In this document: one piece after another, positions 1 through 10,598 of the stretch
Layout of the letters: each line of letters begins with the position of its first letter
Position numbering within the stretch: the stretch's first letter is position 1
From: Lapidilactobacillus mulanensis
GTDB lineage: Bacteria > Bacillota > Bacilli > Lactobacillales > Lactobacillaceae
Direction of reading: 5' to 3'
DNA length: 64,000 nucleotides
Assembly (NCBI RefSeq): GCF_003946215.1
Contig: NZ_RHOW01000006.1
Span: forward strand, 21,351-85,350
Translations under genes and position numbers: made by a program
The notes under the pieces: model-generated
The model's input: only the letters and a program-made list of their open reading frames with translations
What the model was told of the DNA's origin: nothing
The model's database searches: none

Positions 1-1111
1 TCAAATCGAATTTAGTCCGGCGACGAATGACTTGTTCTTGATGCTTCAGATAATATTGCAAAATTTCTTTAAGACTTAATTGTTTAGGCGCCCCATTAAC
101 GATCGCGACCATATTAAATCCGAAAGTTGTTTGTAACGGCGTCATTTTGAACAAATTATTCAAAACAACCGAGGCGCTTGTATCGCGACGAACATCGATG
201 ACAACGCGCATCCCGTCACGATCAGATTCATCCGTTAAGTCGATAATACCGTCAAGCCGCTTATCACGTGCTAATTCAGCGATACGTTCAACTAATTTGG
301 CCTTGTTGACCATATAAGGAATTTCGTGAACAATAATACGCTCACGACCATTTTTCAACGTCGTAACTTCGGTTTTTGCGCGAAGAATAATGGTTCCTTT
401 ACCAGTTTCATAGGCCCGACGAATGCCAGATTTACCCATGACGATCCCACCAGTTGGAAAATCAGGACCAGGAACTACTTCCATCAGATCTGCAATCGTC
501 GCATCTGGATTTTTCATCAACAAATGCAAGGCACTAATAACTTCGGATAAATTATGCGGCGGAATATTAGTGGTCATCCCAACGGCAATACCCGTGGCAC
601 CATTGACCAGCAAGTTAGGAAAACGTGCTGGCAAAACTTCGGGTTCTCGCTCAGTACCGTCATAATTTGGTTGAAAATCAATCGTGTCTTTATTAATATC
701 GCGCAACATTTCCACGGCAATTTTACTCATCCGCGCTTCGGTATAACGCATCGCTGCAGCGCCATCCCCATCGACAGACCCAAAGTTACCATGCCCATCG
801 ACTAACATATAACGATAACTGAAATCCTGCGCCATTCTGACCATTGATTCATAAATTGCCGAGTCGCCGTGGGGATGGTACTTACCCATGACATCGCCGA
901 CAATTCTGGCTGATTTCTTATAAGGTTTATCGGGTGTGACCCCTAACTCGTTCATGCCGTACAAAATTCGACGATGAACAGGTTTTAAACCATCACGAAC
1001 GTCTGGTAAGGCTCGTGCGACAATAACACTCATTGCATAATCCAAAAAGGAATCGCGCATTGTTCGAGCTAAATTAACGGTATCAATGCGTCGATCTTCA
1101 AACTCTGCCAT
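1..1111 (-). CDS. gyrA: DNA gyrase subunit A, N-terminal part (cut by the window edge)
   Basis: Catalytic subunit of the type II topoisomerase that introduces negative supercoils. I translated the reverse strand from the ATG at 1111, which follows a good AGGGGAGG ribosome site. The first 370 codons are present and the rest lies beyond position 1. The winged-helix breakage-reunion domain is visible, with the active-site tyrosine at about residue 123 in the RYTEAR motif. The quinolone-resistance region reads GDSAIYE, with Ser84 and Glu88 in the usual susceptible state. It lies 19 bases after gyrB on the same strand, so the two are very probably co-transcribed. The long continuous frame and conserved motifs make the identity certain. 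Confidence 0.98.
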   Translation of the reverse strand, partial: MAEFEDRRIDTVNLARTMRDSFLDYAMSVIVARALPDVRDGLKPVHRRILYGMNELGVTPDKPYKKSARIVGDVMGKYHPHGDSAIYESMVRMAQDFSYRYMLVDGHGNFGSVDGDGAAAMRYTEARMSKIAVEMLRDINKDTIDFQPNYDGTEREPEVLPARFPNLLVNGATGIAVGMTTNIPPHNLSEVISALHLLMKNPDATIADLMEVVPGPDFPTGGIVMGKSGIRRAYETGKGTIILRAKTEVTTLKNGRERIIVHEIPYMVNKAKLVERIAELARDKRLDGIIDLTDESDRDGMRVVIDVRRDTSASVVLNNLFKMTPLQTTFGFNMVAIVNGAPKQLSLKEILQYYLKHQEQVIRRRTKFDL

Positions 1112-1130
1112 TTATTCGCAACCTCCCCTT

Positions 1131-3134
<2,004 letters not shown>

Positions 3135-3138
3135 TCAA

Positions 3139-3289
3139 GTTGTGAGCCATCACGGGTTGAAATCAATGGCTAAGTCGCGAATAACTAAAATCTTGGTCTT
3201 AAGATTTAAGTTATTTGCACTTAGACAGTGATTTCAGTGATGGCGAACACGTTTATGTTGTGAGTAGCCACGGGTTGAAATCAATGGCT
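3139..3289. repeat. Imperfect 33-bp direct repeat pair with nested hairpins, gyrB leader
   Basis: Two copies of a 33-base unit lie at 3139-3171 and 3257-3289. They differ only around unit positions 9-13 and share CACGGGTTGAAATCAATGGC. Each copy can fold on itself through AGCCA and TGGCT arms. In addition GCCATCAC (3146-3153) and TGAAATCA (3158-3165) are complementary to TGATTTCA (3229-3236) and GTGATGGC (3237-3244), which makes alternative pairings possible. Another small inverted repeat (AAATCTT/AAGATTT) lies between the copies. All of this is in the recF-gyrB gap, so it would be in the gyrB leader RNA. The function is unknown. Confidence 0.6.
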
Positions 3290-3322
3290 TCACAAACATT
3301 TAAGTTTATATTCGTTATTAAA

Positions 3323-4447
3323 TTAATGAGAACCCTGTTGTTTAATTTCACCGTCATTAACCACAAAGGTCGTGGGCTCGCCGATAATTTCTTTTGCGAC
3401 ACCATCTAAGCTCGTCGTGGTCAAGAAAGTTTGAACCTGATGCTGAATCGTTTTTAATAAGTGTGTTTGGCGGATTTCATCGAGTTCAGATAAAACATCA
3501 TCCAGTAATAAAACCGGCGCTTCACCCGTCTGTTTCCGCATTAATTCGATTTCCGCTAACTTCAAACTCAACGCAACGGTTCTTTGCTGACCCTGCGAAC
3601 CAAAAGTTTGAACATTTTTATCGTTAACAATAAAAGCCACATCATCTCGATGCGGTCCTAATACTGTTGTACCCTGTTGCAATTCACGCTTCTGAGCTTT
3701 TTGATACTGCACTTTTAAAAACTGATATAGTTGCTCAGAGCTTTCAATTTCAGCAACGGGTAGAACCGTTTGATAATCAAAAGCTAACGTTTCACGCTGT
3801 TGGGTAATTTCTTGGTGTTGTTTGCTCGCAAAAGTCTCCATTTGTTTCAAGAATTCACGGCGCGCCCAGATAATTTCCGCACCAAATCCCGCTAATTGAT
3901 CTGATAAAACTTCTAAATAAATCAAATCTTTCGCTTGGCCGTGTTGTAAGGAACGCAAATATAAATTGCGCTGTTTCAAAATTGCGCGATATTGTGTGAT
4001 GTTATATAAATATTGATGATTGATCTGGCCAAACTCCATATCAATAAATCGACGTCTGCCAGCTGGTGATCCCTTAACCAATCCTAAATCTTCCGGTGCG
4101 AATAAAATGACATTAAATTGACCAATGTATTGAGATAATCGGCGCTGCTCAAGGTGATTGACTTTAGCACGTTTGCCTTGATGACTGAGGACAATTTCCA
4201 AAGGTAATCGACCAACTTGACGCTGCACAACACCAGACAACTTAGCAAAATCATGCCCCCACTGAATCAATGACTTATCATCATTGGTTCGATGCGAGCG
4301 CGCTAGTGACAAAACATAGACTGCTTCAAGTAAATTCGTCTTACCTTGTGCGTTCTCACCGATCAGTACATTGATTTGCGGTGAGAAATCAACCGTTAGC
4401 GCGTCGTAATTACGAAAGTGTGCTAATTCAAGATGTTCTAAATACAT
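3323..4447 (-). CDS. recF: DNA replication and repair protein RecF
   Basis: SMC-like ATPase that helps load RecA at single-strand gaps together with RecO and RecR. The 374-residue length is normal. The Walker A motif GENAQGKT lies at residues 30-37, the ABC-type signature (GSQGQQRT) near 300 and Walker B (LLLDDVLSELD) near 325. The ATG at 4447 begins one base after the stop codon of yaaA, which shows translational coupling in the dnaN-yaaA-recF-gyrB-gyrA block common in Firmicutes. Nothing is missing. Confidence 0.97.
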   Translation of the reverse strand: MYLEHLELAHFRNYDALTVDFSPQINVLIGENAQGKTNLLEAVYVLSLARSHRTNDDKSLIQWGHDFAKLSGVVQRQVGRLPLEIVLSHQGKRAKVNHLEQRRLSQYIGQFNVILFAPEDLGLVKGSPAGRRRFIDMEFGQINHQYLYNITQYRAILKQRNLYLRSLQHGQAKDLIYLEVLSDQLAGFGAEIIWARREFLKQMETFASKQHQEITQQRETLAFDYQTVLPVAEIESSEQLYQFLKVQYQKAQKRELQQGTTVLGPHRDDVAFIVNDKNVQTFGSQGQQRTVALSLKLAEIELMRKQTGEAPVLLLDDVLSELDEIRQTHLLKTIQHQVQTFLTTTSLDGVAKEIIGEPTTFVVNDGEIKQQGSH

Positions 4448-4448
4448 C

Positions 4449-4670
4449 TCACGCCTTCACAATTTGAAATTCTTCACCAGAATTTAATTTGACCACGTCG
4501 CCAGGATGTAATTTTTTACCACGACGGTTTTCAGACTCGCCATTGTACAAAACTGGATTCTCTTGCAAATAAAATTTGGCTTGGCCGCCGCTGCCAATAA
4601 TGCCTTCTTCTTTCAACAATTGAGTCAATGTCAAATATTCGTCAGCTAATCTAACCTGTTTCAAAAACAT
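4449..4670 (-). CDS. yaaA: S4-domain RNA-binding protein YaaA
   Basis: A 73-residue protein consisting almost entirely of an S4 RNA-binding fold, with the typical region GSGGQAKFYL followed by NGESENRRGKKL. The family sits between dnaN and recF in most Firmicutes and is thought to act in ribosome maturation, although its exact role is not settled. It starts at an ATG with a weak upstream AGGGG sequence. A good sigma-A promoter (TTGTTT, 17 bases, TATAAT) lies about 35 bases upstream, so yaaA is the first gene of a separate transcript with recF, gyrB and gyrA. Confidence 0.95.
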   Translation of the reverse strand: MFLKQVRLADEYLTLTQLLKEEGIIGSGGQAKFYLQENPVLYNGESENRRGKKLHPGDVVKLNSGEEFQIVKA

Positions 4671-4705
4671 CGCCCCTAATCAAAAAATATATGGTTTACC
4701 ATTAA

Positions 4706-4734
4706 ATTATACGCTTTATTTAAGTAAAAAACAA
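4706..4734 (-). promoter_or_regulatory. Sigma-A promoter for yaaA-recF-gyrB-gyrA
   Basis: On the reverse strand the -35 element TTGTTT (4734-4729) and the perfect -10 TATAAT (4711-4706) are separated by exactly 17 bases. It points to yaaA, whose start codon is at 4670, and lies after the dnaN terminator region. Confidence 0.75.
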
Positions 4735-4900
4735 TTTAAATAGCGTTATTATCGTGCTGACGCGAATTTAACGTAAGATAATATATTTAGTCCAAAAAAG
4801 TTAGAATTGCTGAAAATGAATTTTAAGACGGTTTCAGGAAAATTTAGTTGAATTTTGATCTGGGCTGAGAAGTTGTTGCCTGGATGTCAATTTGAACATG

Positions 4901-4947
4901 AAAAAAACGATCTCACCATCAAAAAAATGATGTGGAGATCGTTTTTT
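4901..4947. terminator. Bidirectional-looking terminator after dnaN
   Basis: A 7-bp stem CGATCTC/GAGATCG, extended by an inner CATC/GATG pairing, is flanked by an A-run on the left and a T-run on the right. It lies just downstream of the dnaN stop, which reads leftwards, and the A-run becomes the U-tract on that transcript. Confidence 0.85.
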
Positions 4948-4964
4948 ATTTTAACTTTGTCTTG

Positions 4965-6098
4965 TTAAAAAGTCCTAACAGGTGTGATCAGTTGAATATA
5001 ATGAACCCCATCTTCAGACGGAATGATCGTGAATGGACGTAGATTGGTTGTAAATGATAATTTGATCTCCGTATTTCCGCATGCGCGCAAGGCATCCTTC
5101 AGATAATCAGGATTGAACGAAATATCTAGCGGTTCACCGTTTAGCGCTGTAAAAGTTAAAGTTTCTTCTGCATTACCAACATCTGGCGAATTGCTAAGAA
5201 GTGTGGCTTGTTTATTTTCGGCATTCAATTGCAAACGAACCACATTATTGCGACTTTCGTGAGACATGACCGAAACACGATCAACTGACGCTAAAAGTGT
5301 TGTTGCATCAATTTGCATTGTCGTCGTCGAATCAGTTGGAATCAAACGCGTGGTATCAGGATAGTTACCCTCTAATAATCGAGAATAAAATTTGGTCGAT
5401 CCAAAATTAAATAAAACTTGATTGTCTGTAATTTTAAGGTGAATTTCATCTTGTAAATCAGCCAACATCCGCGATAATTCGATCAAGCTTTTCCCAGGAA
5501 TTACAAAATCATAATTGCCTTCAATTGCTAAATCGAGTTTACGCTGAGCTAAACGATGACTATCGGTTGCAACGGCTAACAAACCGTCCGCGTTGATCAT
5601 AAAATGAACACCAGTCAAAATGGGCCGACTTTCTTGCGCAGAAACAGCAAGAACGGTTTGGTTAACTAAGCCGCGGAAAATTTCTGAAGAAAATTCGAGC
5701 TCTGTAGCGTCGGTGATTTCTGGTAAGCGTGGATAACTATTAGCATCAAAACCAATCACCGTAAATTCGGAAGCGGCGGAAGTTAAAATCACTCGGAAAT
5801 TATCTTTAACTTCGAAGGTAAATGTTTCGCCCGGCAACTTTTTAATAATCTCGCTGAAAAAACGAGCGGTTAAAATAATCGAACCAGTGGATTCAATTTT
5901 TAATTTCATCGATTCATCCGCAACAGGGATAAAGGTTTCGATGGAAATATCTGCGTTACTACCAGTTAAATTTAAACCTGCATCCGTTAAATCAAATTTA
6001 ATCCCTGTTAAGATTTGAATCGCTGTCTTCGAAGGCACGGCTCGCAAGACATTATTGAAATGACGCATAAAACCTAGACGATCAATTGTAAATTTCAT
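4965..6098 (-). CDS. dnaN: DNA polymerase III beta sliding clamp
   Basis: Ring-forming processivity factor that tethers the replicative polymerase to DNA. The 377-residue protein shows the three-fold clamp architecture without gaps, from the start MKFTIDRLGFMRHFN to the typical C-terminal end (HYIQLITPVRTF) with which the family closes. The ATG at 6098 has a strong CAGGAGGG ribosome site. It follows dnaA by 166 bases that contain a second cluster of DnaA boxes, and it has its own terminator, so it can be expressed with dnaA or on its own. Confidence 0.98.
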   Translation of the reverse strand: MKFTIDRLGFMRHFNNVLRAVPSKTAIQILTGIKFDLTDAGLNLTGSNADISIETFIPVADESMKLKIESTGSIILTARFFSEIIKKLPGETFTFEVKDNFRVILTSAASEFTVIGFDANSYPRLPEITDATELEFSSEIFRGLVNQTVLAVSAQESRPILTGVHFMINADGLLAVATDSHRLAQRKLDLAIEGNYDFVIPGKSLIELSRMLADLQDEIHLKITDNQVLFNFGSTKFYSRLLEGNYPDTTRLIPTDSTTTMQIDATTLLASVDRVSVMSHESRNNVVRLQLNAENKQATLLSNSPDVGNAEETLTFTALNGEPLDISFNPDYLKDALRACGNTEIKLSFTTNLRPFTIIPSEDGVHYIQLITPVRTF

Positions 6099-6143
6099 TA
6101 AGGAACCCTCCTGAATTTGCTAGTTATTATATAAAAGATTTTA

Positions 6144-6262
6144 AAGTAATAGTAATAGGGCCTGTTAATTCTGTGGAAAACTGAGAGTAAGAAGAAATGT
6201 TAGAGTTTTCCACTGTGGATAACTTGTGGAAAAAATTGGGGATGACTTGAAAGTTTTCCACA
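6144..6262. other. Origin unwinding element: DnaA boxes with DnaA-trio-like triplets between dnaA and dnaN
   Basis: This stretch holds DnaA boxes TGTGGAAAA (6172-6180), TGTGGATAA (6214-6222, perfect), TGTGGAAAA (6225-6233) and TTTTCCACA (6254-6262). Reading leftwards on the reverse strand from the 6172-6180 box, there is a GC block GGCCC (6158-6162) and then successive triplets CTA TTA CTA TTA CTT (6158-6144), followed by AT-rich sequence. Box, GC block, then trios is the order described for the B. subtilis basal unwinding system. The assignment as the unwinding site is inference. Confidence 0.7.
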
Positions 6263-6264
6263 GC

Positions 6265-7608
6265 CTATCCGCGCAGTAATTTTTTCAGGTCGCTGATTTT
6301 GGATCTCATTTCGGAATCATGTTCTTGATCTTTGGCAATTTTTTCATGGGCATGGATAACCGTTGTGTGATCTTTGCCACCGAATTCTTTGCCGATTTTT
6401 GGAAGTGAGTTATCTGTTAGTTCACGCGATAAATACATGGCGATTTGCCGCGGAACGACAATATTCTTAGTCCGTTTCCGACCGGTTATCTCACTGACTT
6501 GGAGTCGGAAATATTGTGCGACAACTTCTTGGATCTTACTAATAGAGAGCCCGTGCTGATTAGCAATATCTTTTAAGCCTTTGAGTGCAGCAATCGCACT
6601 TTCCAACGTGATATCGATTTTGTTGATCGTTGCGTACGCTTGAACGCGAACCAGTGCACCCTCTAATTCTCGAATGTTGGTGTCGATTTGTCCAGCAATA
6701 TAACTGAGGGTTTGATTATCGATCTCCAAACCTTCGGCGATGGCTTTATTTCTTAGGATTGCGATTCGAGTTTCAAGATCAGGCGGCGTAATATCCGCAG
6801 ACAATCCCCACTTGAACCGAGAAACTAATCGATCTTCCAACTTAGGAATATCACTAGGAATCCGATCTGAAGTTAAGACAATTTGCTTTTTATTTTCATA
6901 TAACTTATTAAACGTGTGGAAAAATTCTTGTTGTGTGGCTTCTTTATCGGCGAAGAACTGAATATCATCGACTAATAAAAGATCGACAGAACGATATTCA
7001 CGTCTAAATTCTTCTTGCCGCCGGGTTTGAATCGAATTAATAAAATCGTTGGCAAATTCTTCGCTAGTGACATATTTGACCTTGGCATCGGGATTGCGGC
7101 GCAAAACTTCATGACCAATGGCTTGCATCAAATGGGTTTTACCTAAACCAACGCCGCCATAGAGATTTAAAGGATTATAAACTTGCCCTGGTTCTTCCGC
7201 GGCAGACAATGCAGCTGCCTGTGCGAGGTAATTACCAGCGCCAATGACAAAATTATCAAAAGTATATTTATCATTTAAATGAGTGTCATGCGCGTAAACG
7301 AGTCCAGAAGTTAAATCAGGATCCGTAAATGTTTTCGCAATATCGGTATCATCGATCTGTTCGTTTGGAACGACTAACTCAAGTTCGATTTCGTGACCAC
7401 TATAATCGCGGAGCAATGCCGTTGCTTCTTTAACTAAGTTTCGTTCCCAATAATTACGGTGAAATGGTGAAGGTAACTGTAACGTCAATTTATCGGCCGT
7501 TAATTTGATTGGTTTGACCTGAGAGATCCAAGTTTCGTAGCTGACAGGTTCAAATGTTTTTTTAAATTCAGCATCTATTTTGTCCCATAGGACATTTTCG
7601 TTTGCCAA
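6265..7608 (-). CDS. dnaA: Chromosomal replication initiator DnaA
   Basis: AAA+ ATPase that binds the TTATCCACA boxes and opens the origin. The N-terminal DnaB-interacting domain is followed by the Walker A motif GGVGLGKT at about residue 151, Walker B (LLLVDDIQF) and the C-terminal DNA-binding signature GGKDHTTVIHAHEKI. Two starts are possible. A GTG at 7617 overlaps the AAGGGAG ribosome site, which is too close to use. A TTG at 7608 sits 8 bases after it, giving a 447-residue protein beginning MANENVLW. I prefer the TTG. Its own upstream region and downstream gap both carry DnaA boxes, consistent with autoregulation. Confidence 0.97.
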   Translation of the reverse strand: MANENVLWDKIDAEFKKTFEPVSYETWISQVKPIKLTADKLTLQLPSPFHRNYWERNLVKEATALLRDYSGHEIELELVVPNEQIDDTDIAKTFTDPDLTSGLVYAHDTHLNDKYTFDNFVIGAGNYLAQAAALSAAEEPGQVYNPLNLYGGVGLGKTHLMQAIGHEVLRRNPDAKVKYVTSEEFANDFINSIQTRRQEEFRREYRSVDLLLVDDIQFFADKEATQQEFFHTFNKLYENKKQIVLTSDRIPSDIPKLEDRLVSRFKWGLSADITPPDLETRIAILRNKAIAEGLEIDNQTLSYIAGQIDTNIRELEGALVRVQAYATINKIDITLESAIAALKGLKDIANQHGLSISKIQEVVAQYFRLQVSEITGRKRTKNIVVPRQIAMYLSRELTDNSLPKIGKEFGGKDHTTVIHAHEKIAKDQEHDSEMRSKISDLKKLLRG

Positions 7609-7671
7609 AAACGCCACTCCCTTCTAAAAAAATGTGGAAAGATAACTTAAGTTTAGCATTCTCTAAAAAAG

Positions 7672-7973
7672 TTTTCCACAGATTTTTGAAAAGAAGAAAA
7701 ATATATACACAGGTATCATAAAACAATCCACAGGTTGTGGATAAAATAAAGTTGTTTTGCTATTTTTAAAAGTTATCCACCAAAATCTGTGCGTTAAAAA
7801 GATTGATGTACTAAAATTTAGAAGTATTTTCCACAGGATCAACAGAGGTGTGCATAAGTTATTAACGTGACTGGGGAAATCGCCTTTTTATTAACAAAGC
7901 TTGTGGATAATTGCTAAAACAGAAAAAGATATCCGCAGCTAAATCCCCTATAATATTTTTAAATTGTGGATAA
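7672..7973. other. Replication origin oriC, DnaA-box cluster upstream of dnaA
   Basis: The 520-base gap between dnaA and rpmH is AT-rich and dense in DnaA boxes. Those I can place are TTTTCCACA (7672-7680), CAATCCACA (7724-7732), TGTGGATAA (7736-7744), TTATCCACC (7773-7781), TTTTCCACA (7827-7835), TGTGCATAA (7849-7857), TGTGGATAA (7902-7910) and TGTGGATAA (7965-7973). Genes diverge from here on both sides, as expected when leading strands start here. With the boxes between dnaA and dnaN this forms a bipartite origin of the B. subtilis kind. Confidence 0.92.
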
Positions 7974-8130
7974 CTTTTACCGCCACGCGCCAACTATATT
8001 GAAAAAAGCCTAAAAATTAGTTTCTTTTTAATAGTAGATATGCTAATATATTTAAGTAATTGCGCTTGAAGAGACGTACTAAATAATCTTCATGGTGTAT
8101 CCACTGTATAATCTAGGAGGTGCAGCACAC

Positions 8131-8271
8131 ATGACAACTAAGAGAACTTATCAACCAAAGAAACGCCATCGTCAACGCGTTCATGGTTTTATGAAACGCA
8201 TGAGCACGAAGAACGGCCGTAGAGTATTAGCAAGACGCCGTAGTAAAGGTAGAAAAGTTTTATCTGCTTAA
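8131..8271 (+). CDS. rpmH: Ribosomal protein bL34
   Basis: A 46-residue, very basic protein, too short for usual gene length cut-offs. It begins [20 protein letters not shown] and ends in an Arg/Lys-rich tail, which is the universal bL34 pattern. The ATG is 10 bases after a perfect TAGGAGG. It is the first gene to the right of oriC, followed immediately by a strong terminator and then by rnpA, the standard bacterial order. The short hairpin between rpmH and rnpA probably sets the expression ratio of the two. Confidence 0.98.
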   Translation: MTTKRTYQPKKRHRQRVHGFMKRMSTKNGRRVLARRRSKGRKVLSA

Positions 8272-8273
8272 GG

Positions 8274-8297
8274 CCACTGAGTTTCAGTGGTTTTTTT
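8274..8297 (+). terminator. Rho-independent terminator after rpmH
   Basis: A perfect CCACTGA/TCAGTGG stem with a GTT loop is followed by seven T residues. It begins three bases after the rpmH stop codon and precedes rnpA, so it is probably a partial terminator. Confidence 0.9.
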
Positions 8298-8350
8298 ATT
8301 TATTTTCAAATTGTGATCAATGATATTCATTTAAAGATTGGATCGATTTC

Positions 8351-8704
8351 ATGCGCAAGACCTACCGTGTTAAAAGTGAAAAGGAATTTCAGCGTGTCTT
8401 TGAGGCTGGCCAATCGGTTGCAAATCGCAGTTATGTGATTTACAAGTTGGAGAAACCTGAACAGCACCATTTTCGTGTGGGGATTTCTGTAGGTAAAAAA
8501 ATTGGGCATACTGCAGTTAGCCGTAACCGAATGAAACGTTATATTCGGCAAAGTCTCCATGAACTTGATGGGCAACTCAAGCAGGATGTCGATTTTTTGG
8601 TGATTGCTCGGAAAAACGCTAAAAATTTAACCATGAAAGAGACTAAAAGTAATCTCATCCATGTGTTAAAATTAAGTCAGCTGTTGTCTGAAGAAGACGC
8701 ATAA
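8351..8704 (+). CDS. rnpA: Ribonuclease P protein component
   Basis: Protein subunit that assists the RnpB RNA in cutting 5' leaders from tRNA precursors. The 117-residue length is typical. The family signature, an Arg-rich helix, reads [11 protein letters not shown] at about residues 57-67, and the N-terminus ([17 protein letters not shown]) is characteristic. It lies between rpmH and yidC, as in almost all Firmicutes. Confidence 0.97.
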   Translation: MRKTYRVKSEKEFQRVFEAGQSVANRSYVIYKLEKPEQHHFRVGISVGKKIGHTAVSRNRMKRYIRQSLHELDGQLKQDVDFLVIARKNAKNLTMKETKSNLIHVLKLSQLLSEEDA

Positions 8705-8732
8705 GCTAAATTAAATTCGTGAGGAAAAATAA

Positions 8733-9575
8733 GTGAAGAAACGTTCGCAGCTTAAAAAAGTTTTGCTAGTTGTTTCGCTATTGAGTCTGATGCTGTTTTT
8801 AACAGCGTGTGCCAATATGAATGCACCGATTACCAGCAAGAGTTCAGGATTTTGGAATGAATATATTCTCTATCCATTTTCTTGGTTCATTTTGAAACTC
8901 GCTGCATTTCTTGGTGGTAATTATGGATGGGCAATTGTCGTCTTTACGATCATTGTCAGAGTGATCTTATTACCATTGAATCATCTCAGCACGAAGAATA
9001 TGAAGAAGCAAAGCGCAGTTCAACCAGAGTTACAGGCTTTGCAAAAGAAATATAGTGCTAAAGATATGGAAACGCAGCAGAAATTGCGTGAAGAAACGCA
9101 GAAGCTGATGTCAGAGGCAGGCGTCAATCCTGTCTACGGCTGTTTGCCAATGTTGGTTCAATTGCCATTTATGTATGCCTTGTATCAAGTTATTTGGCGG
9201 ACAACTGAATTGAAACAAGGTTCATTCCTGTGGATGCAACTTGGTGAGAAGGATCCCTATTACATTATGGCGATCCTCGCGGGTATCTTTACATTTTTGA
9301 GTACTTATATCAGTAATATGAGTATGCCACAAACTGGTTCAACCGGTAAAATCATGCAGTATTTGATGCCGTTTATGATTATTATCCCAGCACTCAATAT
9401 TGCCTCAGCAATTTCTTTATACTGGGTTGTTTCCAATGCGTTCCAAGTTGTGCAAACGTTAATTTTACAAAACCCATTCAAGGCGAAACGTGAGCGTGAA
9501 GAAAAAGTGACCGCTGCGCGTGAGCATGAGCAGAATTTACGAAGAGCTAGAAAACGAGCTTACAAGAAGAAATAA
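8733..9575 (+). CDS. yidC: Membrane protein insertase YidC (SpoIIIJ/OxaA1 type)
   Basis: Inserts and folds proteins in the cytoplasmic membrane, alone or with SecYEG. It is a lipoprotein-type YidC: a basic N-terminus and hydrophobic stretch end in the lipobox LTAC with Cys26. About five membrane segments follow, and a long basic tail (KREREEKVTAAREHEQ...) should touch the ribosome. The start is a GTG at 8733 behind GAGGAAA. The 280-residue size fits the Gram-positive short form. It is followed within 35 bases by khpB, the conserved Gram-positive pairing. Confidence 0.96.
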   Translation: MKKRSQLKKVLLVVSLLSLMLFLTACANMNAPITSKSSGFWNEYILYPFSWFILKLAAFLGGNYGWAIVVFTIIVRVILLPLNHLSTKNMKKQSAVQPELQALQKKYSAKDMETQQKLREETQKLMSEAGVNPVYGCLPMLVQLPFMYALYQVIWRTTELKQGSFLWMQLGEKDPYYIMAILAGIFTFLSTYISNMSMPQTGSTGKIMQYLMPFMIIIPALNIASAISLYWVVSNAFQVVQTLILQNPFKAKREREEKVTAAREHEQNLRRARKRAYKKK

Positions 9576-9607
9576 TTCATATTTAGAAAGATGGGAGTTG
9601 ATCGGTA

Positions 9608-10405
9608 ATGGCGCAGTACGAAGGTGAAACCGTCGAAGCAGCAATCCAAAAAGGATTAGCTGAGTTGAAAATTGAACGAGAAGAAGCTGATATTCAAGTG
9701 GTTCGTGAAGAATCACGAGGCTTTCTAGGTTTTGGTAAGAAAACTGCAATCGTTGAAGTGAGCACATCTCCAGCAGTTACTAAAGCTAAGCAACAAGTGA
9801 TCGAACAGAAAATCAAAAAAGCAATGAGACACGATGCAAAGCAAGATCAACAAACAGTTTCTGATATGAAGGATAATCCAGTTCAACAGGTATCAGGACA
9901 GGTAGCACATTCTGCAAAGCCTGAAATAGAACGAAATGATACAAAAGCAATTAAGGACTTATCTGTTTATTTGATGGATCTGACGAAGCGTTTAGGCGCA
10001 CCAGCGTTGATTCGCGTTGAGCAACAAGATCGGTCGCAAGTTTTCCATTTAGACACGGCTAAAGAGGGTTTATTGATCGGCAAACATGGTCGTTCAATTA
10101 ATTCATTGCAGTATCTAAGTCAAACCTTCTTCAATCATCGCGGTCGTTCGCGGCAGATGATTGTTCTCGATGTTGGTGATTACCGTGAACGCCGGGAACA
10201 TGCGTTGACTGCCTTGGCTAAACGGACTGCCCGAAACGTGGTGGCAGATCATAAGTCTGTTTATCTAGATCCAATGCCATCGTTTGAACGCAAACTGATC
10301 CACATGATTTTAGCGGATAGTCCATATTTTGAAACTTTCTCGGAAGGTACTGAACCGGAACGTTATGTCGTTATAGCGCCACGTAAAACAGTTAAACTTC
10401 CTTGA
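9608..10405 (+). CDS. khpB: RNA-binding protein KhpB (Jag/EloR)
   Basis: Jag-family RNA-binding protein that, with KhpA, influences cell elongation in Firmicutes. Three parts are visible: an N-terminal Jag domain ending in the SRGFLGFGKKTA motif near residue 45, a Gln/Lys-rich linker, then a KH domain with the GKHG loop in LLIGKHGRSINSLQ near 160, and an R3H domain with the Arg-x3-His spacing (RKLIH) near 225. The 265-residue length is normal. It follows yidC and ends before a strong terminator, so rnpA-yidC-khpB probably form one unit. Confidence 0.95.
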   Translation: MAQYEGETVEAAIQKGLAELKIEREEADIQVVREESRGFLGFGKKTAIVEVSTSPAVTKAKQQVIEQKIKKAMRHDAKQDQQTVSDMKDNPVQQVSGQVAHSAKPEIERNDTKAIKDLSVYLMDLTKRLGAPALIRVEQQDRSQVFHLDTAKEGLLIGKHGRSINSLQYLSQTFFNHRGRSRQMIVLDVGDYRERREHALTALAKRTARNVVADHKSVYLDPMPSFERKLIHMILADSPYFETFSEGTEPERYVVIAPRKTVKLP

Positions 10406-10506
10406 AAACCTAAATTTTAGTCGCTTTAAACCTGAAATTTTGACAAAAATAAAATTTTAGGATATGATTTTCTCAACTTAATCGATGAAGTAGTCAAAGT
10501 GCTTTG

Positions 10507-10549
10507 TCCACCAAGTCTCTTTTATTGTCTAGAGGCTTGGTGGACTTTT
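10507..10549 (+). terminator. Terminator between khpB and mnmE
   Basis: A 14-bp stem pairs TCCACCAAGTCTCT (10507-10520) with AGAGGCTTGGTGGA (10531-10544), with one G-T pair, and is followed by TTTT. A second T-run occurs at 10555-10560. It separates the yidC-khpB unit from mnmE-mnmG. Confidence 0.85.
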
Positions 10550-10598
10550 GGCGCTTTTTTATTGGTCAAAATTAAAACTCTTGAAAGGAACCCTTGCC

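Noticed and set aside
3139..3289. Two repeats with a regular gap might suggest a CRISPR array
   Set aside because: Only two copies, they differ in the middle, the spacer is not CRISPR-like, there are no cas genes, and the repeats fold into leader structures.
8107..8112. TATAAT immediately upstream of the rpmH ribosome site
   Set aside because: A transcript from it would begin inside the ribosome site, and no -35 element is at the right distance; not called a promoter.
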